DNA of 64,000 nucleotides from Saturnia japonica (lineage: Eukaryota > Arthropoda > Insecta > Lepidoptera > Saturniidae), in contig CM065322.1 in assembly GCA_033032175.1 (NCBI GenBank), positions 17,732,001-17,796,000 on the forward strand, written 5' to 3'. Made by a program: the position numbers and the translations under genes. This document shows positions 1 to 11,452 of the stretch, piece after piece. Below the pieces are notes generated by a model. That model was not told the origin of the DNA. It did not search any database and saw only the letters and a program-made list of their open reading frames with translations. Numbering within the stretch: the stretch's first letter is position 1; every line of letters starts with the position of its first letter.

Positions 1-3000
1 TTTAAAGTTACCCAATGTTTCATTTCTGGTTTATTGTTATATTTGCTTAGGTAATTAACTACATAGCTGATATCTGGTCTCGTCCCTTGAGATAAATATA
101 ACATACATCCAATTACTTCTTGGTAAGGAATATTTCTCAATATTGCATTTTCTTCACCAGTTGAATGTAACTTTGTAAGTGGATCTATTGGTGTCTTGAC
201 AGGTTTACAGTCTGACATACCATATTTCTGTAGTACTTCCTGTATGTATTTCTTTTGGTTAATATACATAATACCATTTTTCCTGTCTCTCGTTACATGA
301 AGTCCAATACAGTATTTTAATTCTCCCATGTCTTTCATGCAGAACTTCTCACATAACTTTTGTTTTACATGGTTTTTTGTATATTTTGAATTTGTGAATA
401 AAATCAAATCGTCAACATAAATTGCTAAAAATAAAATATCTTTCTCACTGGATATTTTATAATAAATACATGGGTCCATACTTGAACGATTCAGACCTAT
501 TTCTCTGAGTGTAACATCTAGTTTTTTATTCCAATTACGGCTGGCTTGTTTCAGTCCATATAACGATTTTTTTAATAGACAGACATCTGTGTCATTGCCA
601 TTTTCATACATAGGTGCCTGTACCATATATAACTCTTCTTCAACGTCGCCTTGTAAGAATGCTGAAACAGCGTCCATTTGATCTATGTCCATGTCATATT
701 TCGTAGCTAGTGCCAGTAGGTAACGGAGCGAGGTGTATCTTATAACAGGTGAGTAAACTTCATCATAGTCAATACCTTTTTTCTGAGCACATCCTTTCAC
801 AACTAACCGTGCTTTGTACTTGACTATGGTTCCATTCTCATCTTTCTTAGTCTTGTACACCCATTTACACGGTATTGCTTTCTTACCAGGTGGCAGTTTA
901 GCTAATATCCAAGTTTTATTTTCAATTAATGACTTATATTCTACTTCCATGGCTTGTAACCATTGCTGTGAATTTGTGCAAGATAAAGCTTCTTCTAAAC
1001 TCATCGGATCATTGCATATAGCCAGATTTGCATAACATAACTTGTCATCAGATTTCTTTGTCATTTTGTGTTTTTGTACACGCTTCTGGTTCTGTGGTCT
1101 TAGTGTAACATTGGAAAAATCATGTTCAAATGAACTGTTATCGGCTATCTCTCCACTGCTAGGTATATAAATAGAGTCATTTGCATCTGAAAAAGATAAA
1201 GATAAACTACTTTCTGAAGTAGGATTTTCAGAGTCTTGGTTAAGTGTCTGATCATATGTTTTGTTTTCCAAACTAGATTCATCCGGAGTTGGTACTTCTA
1301 ATTCTGTACTCTGTGTACTTACACCCAACGTTAATGAAACTGGTTCTATGTTTGGTTTTGTCATAGTAAGTGTTGATTTTAAGTTTTCTTGACTTTCTTC
1401 TATAAATATAACATCTCTACTCTTCAAAATTATTCTTTTTTTTATGTCTAATAATCTGTATCCTTTTGTATTTTCACAATAGCCAACAAACCTCATTTCA
1501 GTAGATTTTGAGTCCCATTTTTGCCTCTGTTGTTTCGGTACATGAACCATGGCTTTACATCCAAATATTTTCATGTGACAAATATTAGGTTTTGTTCTTG
1601 ACCACTTTTCTTCTGGTGTTATGTCATTAAGAACTCGAGATGGGGATCTATTTATAATGTAGGCCGCTGTTGACACAGCCTCGGCCCAACAGGTTTTTGG
1701 TAATTTTGCATCACTGAGCATGCACTTGGCGCGTTCTACTAGAGATCGGTTCTTTCTCTCACTCAAACCGTTCTGTTCAGGTGTGTAAGGCGTCGTAGTT
1801 TGATGCTTGATGCCGGAGTCTGAAAGATATTTCGAAAAAACTTTATTACAATATTCAGTGCCATTATCTGTCCGGATAATTTTTATCTTTTGATTCAACT
1901 CATTTTCCACTTCACATTTGAAGTTATGGAAAACTGAAGTTATATTTGATTTGTCCTTTAAAAAGTATACAAACACTTTTCTAGAAAGATCATCAATAAA
2001 TGTTATAAAATATTTTGCCCCTCCCATTGATGGAGATTCCATGGGGCCACAGAGGTCTGAGTGAATAACCTCAAGAAGTGATGTTGCTCTTGATCCTTCA
2101 TTTTTAAATGGTAATCTAGTTTGTTTCCCTTGTATACATGGAATACATGATTTACTATCATTTTTTGTAATTTTCATCCCTTCAGTACAAGTTTCTAACT
2201 TTTTTACATCAACATAATTGAGGTGTCCCATTCTACGGTGCCATACATCTAAACTCTCAATGCTATCAGTGGCAGTAAGAAATGCGCCTCCTCCTACAGT
2301 ATTCAATTTATACATGTTGTTGGTTAGTCTCGCCGTTGCTACTAATCTTTTTTCTTTGTTGTAAATATTGCAGCCACAACTATGGAAATTAACTTGACAT
2401 CCATTTTTAACTAACTGGCTAACTGACAATAAGTTAGTACTCAGTTCTGGTATAAACAAAATGTCTCTTACCTGGATTTGGTTTACTTTACCATCACTAC
2501 AGCAGAGATTGAGATCCAAATTTCCCATCTTCTGTACGGTAACTGAAGAATTATTGGCCACCTTTATACTTTGTATCGGAGGTGTCTTTGTTTCATATAA
2601 CCAATCAGATCTTCTTGTCATGTGCATGGATGCACCAGAATCCACGTACCAATTATAATCGTCCAATGCTGTGTAAGCTGAAAAAACTGCAGCATAATTT
2701 TTATTAGTACTAGAACTTTCCTTTTTGTTGGCAAAACAGTTCTTACTCAGATGCCCATATCTATTACAATTGTAGCAACGGGGACCACGGGGTTTATTTT
2801 GATTATTCTGGGAACTATAATTTTTCTTTATTGGGTATCTATGCTTTGTGTACAATGCAGTAGTATCAGATTCCTTTTTCACTTCTTGTAGCAACTTAGT
2901 TTTGATAAAATCTGCACTTATTACAACACCAGAGCTTTCTATTCCCATTATCATTGGTTTGTACTGATCTGGCAAACCTGCTAACATTAAAGTACCCAAC

Positions 3001-3410
3001 CATTCATCGTCAATTTTGAAGCTTATATTTCTCAGCTTATGAGCGGTAGTTACTAGTTTATTTACATAATCCTCAATATCGGTACAACTATCTAGGTTTG
3101 TATTAATAAGATCACGTAATAAAGCTACTTTCCTGCTCAATCCGGAGTCTTCGAACGCAGACTTAAGTTTGACCCACACATCCCGGGCACTCACAGCTTG
3201 TTCTATGTGGTGGTAATTATTTGGGTCAACCAGGAGAATAATCTTGCTTTTGGCCTTTACATCCTTGGTAGCGTCAATGGTTTCCTGTTTGTCAGGATTC
3301 ACACACGACCACAAATCTTCGTGCTCTAAGTAGGCTTTTACAGCGAATTTCCACGTATTGTAATTGTCCCTTCCGGTCAGTTTATCAATATGCACGGTGT
3401 TTATCGACAT
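1..3410 (-). CDS. Copia gag-pol polyprotein, partial at its C-terminus
   Basis: The frame begins with ATG at 3410 (protein begins MSINTVHIDKLTG) and reads at least 1,136 codons without a stop. Domains in order: copia-type gag of about 200 residues; CCHC knuckle CYNCNRYGHLSKNC near residue 213; protease WYVDSGASMHMT near residue 255; GAG-pre-integrase; integrase with HSDL (about 450), RTDNG (about 514) and NGLSERKNR (about 550), giving the D,D35E triad; a Ser/Asn-rich linker; then RT with KARLVVKG, QMDAVSAFLQGD and the YVDD box at residues 998-1001. All catalytic residues I can see are present. I checked codon phase at 2459, 1259, 419 and 59 and it agrees with the ATG. The start is supported by position just inside the primer-binding site. 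The RNase H end is missing only because the window ends. Confidence 0.93.
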   Translation of the reverse strand, partial: MSINTVHIDKLTGRDNYNTWKFAVKAYLEHEDLWSCVNPDKQETIDATKDVKAKSKIILLVDPNNYHHIEQAVSARDVWVKLKSAFEDSGLSRKVALLRDLINTNLDSCTDIEDYVNKLVTTAHKLRNISFKIDDEWLGTLMLAGLPDQYKPMIMGIESSGVVISADFIKTKLLQEVKKESDTTALYTKHRYPIKKNYSSQNNQNKPRGPRCYNCNRYGHLSKNCFANKKESSSTNKNYAAVFSAYTALDDYNWYVDSGASMHMTRRSDWLYETKTPPIQSIKVANNSSVTVQKMGNLDLNLCCSDGKVNQIQVRDILFIPELSTNLLSVSQLVKNGCQVNFHSCGCNIYNKEKRLVATARLTNNMYKLNTVGGGAFLTATDSIESLDVWHRRMGHLNYVDVKKLETCTEGMKITKNDSKSCIPCIQGKQTRLPFKNEGSRATSLLEVIHSDLCGPMESPSMGGAKYFITFIDDLSRKVFVYFLKDKSNITSVFHNFKCEVENELNQKIKIIRTDNGTEYCNKVFSKYLSDSGIKHQTTTPYTPEQNGLSERKNRSLVERAKCMLSDAKLPKTCWAEAVSTAAYIINRSPSRVLNDITPEEKWSRTKPNICHMKIFGCKAMVHVPKQQRQKWDSKSTEMRFVGYCENTKGYRLLDIKKRIILKSRDVIFIEESQENLKSTLTMTKPNIEPVSLTLGVSTQSTELEVPTPDESSLENKTYDQTLNQDSENPTSESSLSLSFSDANDSIYIPSSGEIADNSSFEHDFSNVTLRPQNQKRVQKHKMTKKSDDKLCYANLAICNDPMSLEEALSCTNSQQWLQAMEVEYKSLIENKTWILAKLPPGKKAIPCKWVYKTKKDENGTIVKYKARLVVKGCAQKKGIDYDEVYSPVIRYTSLRYLLALATKYDMDIDQMDAVSAFLQGDVEEELYMVQAPMYENGNDTDVCLLKKSLYGLKQASRNWNKKLDVTLREIGLNRSSMDPCIYYKISSEKDILFLAIYVDDLILFTNSKYTKNHVKQKLCEKFCMKDMGELKYCIGLHVTRDRKNGIMYINQKKYIQEVLQKYGMSDCKPVKTPIDPLTKLHSTGEENAILRNIPYQEVIGCMLYLSQGTRPDISYVVNYLSKYNNKPEMKHWVTL

Positions 3411-3566
3411 TGCTTCGGAAACTGATAGGTTTTTATATAAAATACGCTGCAAAAATTAATAACCGGAGTCGGCTACTTAACCTCACTTTTTATTACACGC
3501 GGTACTTTACTTTTCGGAACTAAACTTGTAACTTTTTACTAAATACTGTTTCTAATTATTATGAGA

Positions 3567-3579
3567 TAGGCCCATAACC
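3567..3579 (-). promoter_or_regulatory. Primer-binding site of the copia element
   Basis: Minus strand reads GGTTATGGGCCTA directly after the LTR end. This matches the internal initiator-tRNA-Met fragment (GGTTATGGGCCC..) used as primer by Drosophila copia and relatives, rather than a tRNA 3' end. Confidence 0.7.
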
Positions 3580-3712
3580 TGTAGAAATAAAACAGCAGAG
3601 CTAGAAGCTTTAGTTTTATAGTTAAGTATATTAAAATCCAACAGTAACACTTTATTATACGCAACGCGAGCAAACAAGAACAAGGAGTATCTATGCCAGT
3701 GTGAATGTAACA
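3580..3712 (-). repeat. Copia 5' LTR (about 133 bp)
   Basis: On the minus strand this stretch begins TGTTACATTC and ends ..TTTCTACA, i.e. TG...CA ends, and abuts the primer-binding site. The partner LTR is outside the window, so length and borders rest on the TG/CA ends and the position of the primer-binding site only. It is short for an LTR but within the range known for copia-group elements. Confidence 0.6.
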
Positions 3713-5135
3713 TTTGTACGATAGGTGGCGCTAACCGGCTTATGTTTATTTCTTTACTACAGTATATCTGAATGCATTACTTATAATTTAATTCAAAAAT
3801 TTAAAATGATAATGAAAAATAACAGGCATTCTAATATTTTTAACTATCTCTACTAATATAAAACGTGTGTGTCTCGGGACGCTCGACATTGAAATTGTTT
3901 AACCTGAGAAAAGCTTAGGTTATTACTTAAATTTTATGTATATTAATATGATAATGTGAGGAAAGGTTCTTTATTAATAAAATCTTTTATTTTTTTAAAA
4001 TATATTTTATTCTTAGTTAAAATTCTTAAATACGTACATTAGAACACCGAGTAGAGAAGGGAAGCCAGACAGAGTGACGCCGTAACGCGTTACGATAAGA
4101 AGCGATTTACCTTTCCATAAGAAGTTATCACTTCAAAAAGTGCGCACTGTTCCTCAAAAAAAAATTGCTTGTACTTGGAGAGTTTAGGAACCACCTTCCT
4201 TAAGCTTTTTTGTTAGGTTTGAAGTGAAAACTTATTTAGTACCGTTGTGATTTGAAATGCGGTGTAACAAAAGAGTAACACTAAAAAGAGACAAGCACGC
4301 ATCTATAGCATATATACATGTCTCTTCCCTCCACCCAGAGAGTATATATAAGGTAAGGTTTATTGTATTACCTTAAAAGTCATTTTAATGAAAATTATGA
4401 TGCATAATATATTATAAATACTTATAGTGTTATTATTGTCATGAATAACGAATCTGACGTCATTAAATGCAGAATGACTTAGTAACGGTGCAATTTACCT
4501 GCAACCTGCAAGAGAATCATATAGAATACATTTAACACATGCATGGTTAATACAAGTCCTGATTTTCACGACTATGATCATCATCCAACTGGCCTAGCTA
4601 TGTAATAAATTTGTATGCACTATAATATGTACAGTACGATTGGTAGATAGGCCGACAAAGGTGTATTGTAGTAATTAAGTGGAGCTACACAAACAAAGTA
4701 ATGAAACTATTGAAATTGTATAATTGTGTATACCTTACAAATTTTCATTGAAAACAAGCTTATAATTAGCTCATGTACAGTGTGTACTGTTTTCGTGTTT
4801 TAAAATAAAATTCTTTCATAGCAATACATGGCATTTTTATGAATTATAGTATGAACTACTACTAAATTCAAAGAAGTTTTATTGTAACAATCGATGAAGT
4901 GTTTGAACACGTTAACACGAAGTCATCATCGACACTGAGCTATCATGGCTAATATAAGCCAACAAAGAATTTTAACGGATACATTTCCAAAGAGCAACAC
5001 AATTAACATGCAAATGGCGCTTTATAAATATCCTTTACATATTTATAAAGAACTTTGTTGCTTTTCATCGTGAGTTTTAAATATCAAACAATCAACATTT
5101 CAATAATCGATAGCTTAGACTATTATGTGTACTTA
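3713..5135. other. Intergenic, no gene seen
   Basis: AT-rich sequence with no coding frame that I can support. A segment around 4064-4150 with the near-palindrome GTAACGCGTTAC and AAGAAG..ACTTC motifs, and the line starting CTACTAATATAAAACGTG near 3851, look like parts of dispersed repeats, but I could not define ends. Confidence 0.5.
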
Positions 5136-5684
5136 TACTACCCGTGCGTGATAAGTTGAGACTCGCCTGGAATAAAACTCTCTGCCCGCTTTCCTATAAC
5201 TTCCCCTCAAGCTACAATGTTGTACTGTAGACAACGCCGTTTTTTTTAACATCTTAGTCTCGTACTGGCTTATCTATAATATTATTTGTATCTATAATAA
5301 TATTATTATCGTATAATCTTATTTGATACTGTTTCGTAAATAGTTATTAGAGTTACCGCTATATTTTATTGTTAGTGTTTGTGTTAAGTTTATTTTTATA
5401 ATTAAGGGTAAACTTTACAGAGTGGAGAGAGAAATGTCGTGTTAAAAGTGTTGGACTTTTTTGAAAACGAAAAATGGAATAAACAGTTGTGTTTACCTGT
5501 TGATCAGGCAGTAAAAAGAACTTGTATAGCAAGGGGAGTTTCGAAAGCAGAAAAAAAATTAGCAGAGACGAAGTCGTGGGTGGAAACTTGTTGTGATATA
5601 TTTTTGTTCACAGTACAACCATGCGTCTGTGGCGTCACCACAACTCAACTAGCCAGGTCTCAACTTATTGCGCATGAGTAGTAC
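5136..5684. mobile_element. Candidate MITE with about 30-bp inverted ends
   Basis: The left end at 5136 (TACTAC then GATAAGTTGAGAC at about 5150) is matched in reverse complement at 5653-5684 (GTCTCAACTTATTGCGC then GTAGTA) with a few mismatches. The inside is AT-rich, without a transposase; the small open frame 5439-5681 inside it is not conserved-looking. Superfamily is uncertain because no clear target duplication is visible. Confidence 0.55.
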
Positions 5685-6590
5685 ATGCACATAAAAAGTT
5701 ATACTTCTTTGGCCTTTTGGTTGATCCGATATTAAATAAAAATGCAGCTCGATCATTCGAATTAATGCAGTATTATTCTTTTGCAACTCTTGCTTATTGC
5801 ATTAATAAATTTAGTTGTGTGACAGAATATGTAGTTATTATATATACAAATACAAACTTTATCAGCCAGTCTGATAAATACAAAATAGAATGTGGCTGAA
5901 GTAAAAACTATTTATTGCGTTAAATCGCCAAAGCCTGATAAAACAATAGTAATTCAAAAATTGTATTCAGCCTACAATACGATTTAAACTGTATTATAAA
6001 CAGTCACATAATGCTTGAGGAGCACTCAATTTTACCATCTATTAAGCGCGGCAAAAGAAGTATAACTTTATGATGTTTGATAGTGACATAGCACGCAATT
6101 CCCCACAAATCGACAAACCCAACAAATTCCCAATGGAGTTAAAATTTCACGTAATTTGGATATTCCACCAAAAATTGACAGCCCTGCACTTGTCGTGTCA
6201 GTGTGACCCAAACAAAACGAAAAAAGTATCCATATTGAAATTAATTTGTTTTTAAAGTCCCAAGCTTCACATTCACCAGTTTATTACGTTCATCTTCACC
6301 ATAAACTGAGAAATTTAAATTGTTTTATATTTAGTAGAATTCGCTGTTTTACTATATGCGACATTTTAGTTTATTTACACCAAATTCACACTGTAGGAGG
6401 CTTTAGTGTTGCCAGGTAAAACATGGATTGTTAGCAAAATAATTGTAGTACAGATTGTATTGTAAAAACAACACAATGGATTACAATCGCATCGCGTTGA
6501 TCGACAACAGCCAAGAAAGAAAAATTCATCCGCAGTTGGCCTAATTTGGTAATTGACAACCCAAAAAGAGGTCATCCGCGCAAATCTATA

Positions 6591-7112
6591 CTATTTCCAT
6601 TTCTTTATTTTCTCGATGACAGTTCTAATTTGATAGTTGTAGTGTTGTGACCAAATAAGTAATAACCATCGAGTGACAGTGACGATTCAACAGATTTTGA
6701 TTAAAATAAATAAATAAAGATTTACTGTCGTTATAATTATTTCGTTTCATTGTCGAGTAACCTATACCTATTTATTTTACAACAGCTCCGAAAATTTTGA
6801 AGAAGTTGGCATTATCAATCAAGAATTAATACGTGTAACATCTTGTAATGAAATATAATATTAGTTAATAAATTTGTACAAAAGTATCCGGCAGTAGTAT
6901 AGTTTCTTACATTTTGTAAAAAAATATCGGGTCTGTTATCGTGTTACGTTTATCGATATCGCTCCATTCCTATCAGTTTCTCCGACTCTGGTATAACCTT
7001 GTACGTGTGTAAACGTCATATTTTTATAAAATAATGCATACATAATGTAAAAAAGTCGCTCGTTCAAGTTTTTACAAGAGCTGTCATCGAGAAAATAAAG
7101 AAATGGAAATGG
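6591..7112. mobile_element. Candidate Tc1/mariner-type MITE, TA duplication, about 35-bp inverted ends
   Basis: Left end begins CTATTTCCATTTCTTTATTT at 6591; the right end at 7112 is its reverse complement through ..CTGTCATCGAG, about 35 bp with only two or three mismatches. TA dinucleotides sit directly outside both ends (6589-6590 and 7113-7114), as expected for Tc1/mariner integration. The 522-bp body has no transposase, so it would depend on an element elsewhere. Confidence 0.68.
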
Positions 7113-8502
7113 TATATCTTGTTACCTTTTATTATGTAAGGTAAACGCATTATTATACGTATTAGACCACATAGGGTTGCGTAGCTTTCTCTTTTTTTTT
7201 TTAAATTAAATAAGTAAATGTTTTGTAAACTTTGCTGAACTGTTAGTTAAACACGAATAAGTATTTCTTTTTGTAAATGAAATTGAGCACCTTCAAGATG
7301 TTGAGTTAGTAGTTAGGTAGTAGGTTAGTAGTGGTTGGACAACCATGCGTGTCAGCTCAACAAAGAAAATTTCGATTTGTAAAATAAAACGTTACCTTAA
7401 TAAATAAGAAAATAAATCAGAAGGTATTAATTAATCCACATCAAATATCACGAAAATTGGCGAGGAAATATGAAGTACCTACCCGGTTTTCGGTGTGTCA
7501 GTCTGTAAACAACTGACAGCTCTGTTGTATTGTATAGATACATAACTAAGTAAAAGTAGCACATGCGTAGTTAACACAAATAGATGTTACATCTACATGA
7601 CAATAATGACTAATTAATAAGGAATCAATTTATAAGTATGTCCTAAACTATTAGTCTATAGTCTTTAGTAGGTTAGTGGTCAACTACCGGTTTTCTTTCC
7701 TTATTTATCTTTAGAAAAAGAAGTGTGCAAATGGCTATTAATTAATTTGACAGTTATCGATGTTGTAGCAATACTATTACCAGATTTTTTTTTTGTGTAA
7801 ATTGGCTGAAATTTGACAATGATTGTTGAAAATTTCGGAAAAAATCATGCCGACTTAGCACTTTTGGCACCGCGCCGCGCACGTATTCTTTTACCAAACA
7901 GGAGAAATTAGATCGGTGTTGATGTATACACGGCTGCCCTATTTCAAAACCTAGTAAGGACTCCAAACTAAATTTTACAGGAGAGCGCATAAACGTAAAA
8001 TAGGTCAGCCTTTGAAAAGTATCATGTTAGGTAAAAAAACACATAGGACTACTAATATTTGAATATATGTATAATATATATATATTACATATTTCTAAAC
8101 CCTTAATAAGTATGGTTCATGTAGCAATCAGTTTCATAACATAGTAAGAGCACTTGCTAGGTTTTGTTGTTTTATGTATCATGGTCCTTTGCATGTCTCA
8201 CTGACCAAATTCTAGTAGGTAATTACTGTATAGCTATGGAAATATAATAGACATGATACAACAATAGACAACATAGAAAAGTTTATCAATTCATAAAAAA
8301 GACCTATTCAGGCAAAGACTTGCCCAATCGTCAGACGAGTCATTGACGGGTCAATTATTCCAAAATGACTTTCTTGATTCAGGCATCAGATACAAATTTT
8401 TTATTTAATTTCTTTAATGCCTTTTGGACTGACAAAACTTTTAGGAAATATAGTCCAATCAAAATTTTTTATTAGACAGTGCAATTTTTGGAGTGGTTTA
8501 TT
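7113..8502. other. Intergenic, no gene seen
   Basis: AT-rich sequence with no supportable coding frame or RNA gene. The short minus-strand frame 7754-7990 has no recognisable features. The left end of the neighbouring hAT element should lie here but I could not find a partner for its right terminal repeat. Confidence 0.5.
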
Positions 8503-10823
8503 TTAAATCTGAAAAATAAGTTGTATGTATTTCAGCACTGAGATAATGTCATCGTTTCCTTCATACACACGGATGAACATATTCAGTTCTTCGTAAAATT
8601 CATGTCCAACAATATCACATGATTCTCCTACTGTCATAGATATTTGCAAGTCGCTGCATTGCTTCGAAAGTTCACCATCACTAATTTCCTTTAATCTTTT
8701 TATATTATACATGAAACGAAATATGCTCTCATGATGTTTAAGTGTCTCAAACCTACGATAGCAGCTTGCGCGCACATTGTCGACAATAACATAAAAATAG
8801 TTTATTTTGAAAATCTCTTCCGCATTCAATTCATGAGCTTCATCTTCCCCTTCATAATCAAAATGCCTTTTTTTAAGTCGTCTTCGGATTTCTTTAAACT
8901 GTCTGTCAATATCATTTTCTTCGGCTATTTCTCTCGCTGTTACGAGGGATAACTAAAAACCATTTTCTCGATAATTATCGAGCCAATTTGTGAATGCATT
9001 TAGGTGTTGTATAGCCTCATCTAAGTGCATGTTTTCGCTTTGCCACATTTTACTGATAACATTTATCTTTGTAAGAATGTCATACCGTATGACAAGTGAA
9101 ACTACAAATTCGTAGGTAGTAATTTCCTTTTCTATAGAATGGCATTCACAGACCAACTGACAATCTGTTGAATTTTCTGCTAAATCCTTTAAAGCATCAC
9201 ATATATGACTTTGTTGGTATTTAACGGCCTTCACCGATGCTACTCTGCACTCCCATCTAGTTTCAGAAGTGGTTTTAGCAATAAGGATTTTATAAGTATG
9301 AGCATTTAAAATAGCCCACCTCTGACTTAAGCCGGCAAAAAGAGTGTACAACCTTTGTAGAAAACCAAAAAGATTTTGCTTGGATACAAGACGATGCTGC
9401 ATCTCCTAGGATGAGATTCGAGCTATGACTCCCACAAGGTAAAAAATAAGCAAGTGAATTAATTTCTATAATACGTTATTGGACACCACTTTTTTCACCA
9501 CGCATAAATGCACCATTATCATATCCTTAGCCTCTGCAATTTTGCAATGATATATATCTAACTGTTCTAATTCTGTGATTATATAATTAGTCAAACTCAG
9601 CTGTGGTTTTTTCGACGGCTATGAAACCAATAAAATGTTCTTTAATTTCAGCTCTATATGTATTAAAAAATCTTATAATAAGTATAAATGTTATAATAGA
9701 GTAATATTTATTATTAATTGTTTATTCAACCATTTCAGTTTTCACGTGACTTGCCATTAATTGTAGGAGCTCATTTTGAACATTTTTTCCGATATAGTAG
9801 TCATTAATCGTTTTATCTTTTACTTGTTGTAAGTGAAGTCTCAGCACGGGATCAAATCGGGCTATTAACTTTACTAAATCTATAAAGTTGCCGCTTGTCT
9901 CACTCTAAACTGAGTCAGATGTCAACTTCTCTCTATGACCCCTGAAAGCCAAATTGTGAGATGCTAAAAAATTTACAATTGCGAGCGATCGTTCTAAAAT
10001 ATCTCTCCAACGTTGCCTTTCTTGTTCAATTTGTGACTGAACCAAGGAGTCAATAGTGGAACAGCTTTTTAAACCATTCTCTAAATTAATTAATTTCAGC
10101 ATACAATCTTTGTGCCGGCGACTAGATTCGTGTGACTTTAGGTACCTAATCACCCAAGTGTTTCCAATCACACATTCCTTCACTTGATCCAATCTTTGTA
10201 TTTTATAGCCCGAATATTTGATACGGAAAGCAGTAAACGGCATCCTTTGTTTGTGAATAAATCTTCCAGCGCCTGTCAAGCTTTTCACCGTTAACTAATA
10301 TTTTATTATTATGATATTTCACTGAATCGCCATCCATTATCATTTACGGGAAATAACTCAACTTTAATCCGGATTGGACCTCTTAATACAATCTCAGTTC
10401 GGTCTACATCAGTAATTGTTATGAGCCACAAACCGAGGTCATTTTGAGGATTCAGATTTTCCATTCCAGCAGTCTTGGATGTAGACATAGCCTTGGGCTC
10501 AGATTCCTTTTCTTGACTGGATAGCGTTGACGGCGGCACTGGTGACCTAAGAGACAATGATGTAGTTAAATCTAATGATTTGAATGATATGATAATTCAT
10601 CCTCGCTGTTTTTATTTGATGATAGCGGCCGCGACACCCATGATGATGTCGAAGGAATGTTTTCAGCTGAATCAGGATTAAAGTCACTTTCAATCAATAA
10701 ATGTTTCGTATAGGTTTCTTGATCATCACTTTTCACGTAGATTTTCTTGTACCTGTTTTCTTTTGATAGCTCGTTTCCTTTTTGAACTCCCTGACTCAAA
10801 TTATCTACCGGTATCACGATCAC
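8503..10823 (-). pseudogene. hAT-superfamily transposase, ZMYM1/DUF4371 type, broken
   Basis: Four consecutive minus-strand frame pieces (10823-10572, 10557-10309, 10288-9905, then 9402-8953 and 8829-8503) read in the order of the ZMYM1-like hAT proteins: an acidic N-terminal tail; an NDLGLW..W zinc-finger-like region; the stretch RQRWRDILERSLAIVNFLASH followed by LAFRGH; then, in the gap 9900-9405, pieces such as LPCGSHSSNLILGDAA that match the family's conserved C.(H).LNL..DA block; then TRWECR and helical regions ending in a DLEV-like C-terminal dimerisation segment. Several stops and frame changes separate the pieces, so it cannot make transposase. The name rests on memory of the family pattern. 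Confidence 0.75.
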
Positions 10824-11452
10824 GCGAACTCATATCGTAAATCTTGTTTTGTTTCGCACAAATAGTCAGAAATAATTTTGAAGTAGGTGTCACACAGTTT
10901 TTTTACACTTTATCGGCTTACTCAATACCTAAAATACTATAATTTACAATTTTCCAGCTCACTCAATACTTGAAACACTATAAGAGCGTAATATTAAATA
11001 TAATTGAAAGATATGTACGGTACACCAACGATTTTGTAACTCATACAGCAAGCAAAATAATTCCAAGATGACAAAAGTTGACGAACAAGGGAATTCGTCT
11101 AGCGACGGGGATTCCCCGAACGATAGACGAGCAGAACATTATGTCCCGACTCCCGAGTCACAGACTATATAATGCTATACTTGTCCCGAGTGCTAAGTGT
11201 TTCGAGGCGCGATATTCAAGTACTACAAAATAAATATATTAATTATGATTTGAATGAATGAATTAGTTAACTAACTTTATTTTAATTTCCCGTTATGTTA
11301 TAACCTTAATAAGTAATTAAGGATCAAAATCAAAAGTTTTAAATTTTTTTTAAATTGTATTTTTTGAAGTGAGTCCCCTGCAAGAGCGAGACCCCTGCAA
11401 GAGCGAGGCCCCGGGCGATTGCCCTGATCGCCACCCCCTAAAGCCGCCACTG
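10824..11452 (-). mobile_element. 5' flank and terminal repeat of the hAT element
   Basis: The sequence ending at 11452 reads, on the minus strand, CAGTGGCGGCTTTAGGGGG followed by GCGATCAGGGCAATCGCCC and a short tandem duplication (two copies of a unit with CCTGCAAGAGCGAG, 11380-11410). CAGTGGCGGC is a common start of hAT terminal repeats, and the orientation fits the transposase at 8503-10823. The opposite end was not found, so the element may be truncated on the left. Confidence 0.65.

Larger units (their letters stand above)
1..3712 (-). mobile_element. Ty1/copia LTR retrotransposon, 5' LTR and most of the body; 3' end beyond the window
   Basis: Reading on the minus strand, the element runs from a short LTR (3580-3712) through a primer-binding site (3567-3579) into one long gag-pol frame (3410 to 1) that is still open at the window edge. 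The order gag, CCHC knuckle, aspartic protease, integrase, reverse transcriptase is the Ty1/copia order (integrase before RT). The 3' RNase H end and 3' LTR lie outside. The base after the LTR begins TTTGT, which would be one copy of the target duplication. No frameshift separates the sites I checked, so this is likely a young, possibly active copy. Confidence 0.93.
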
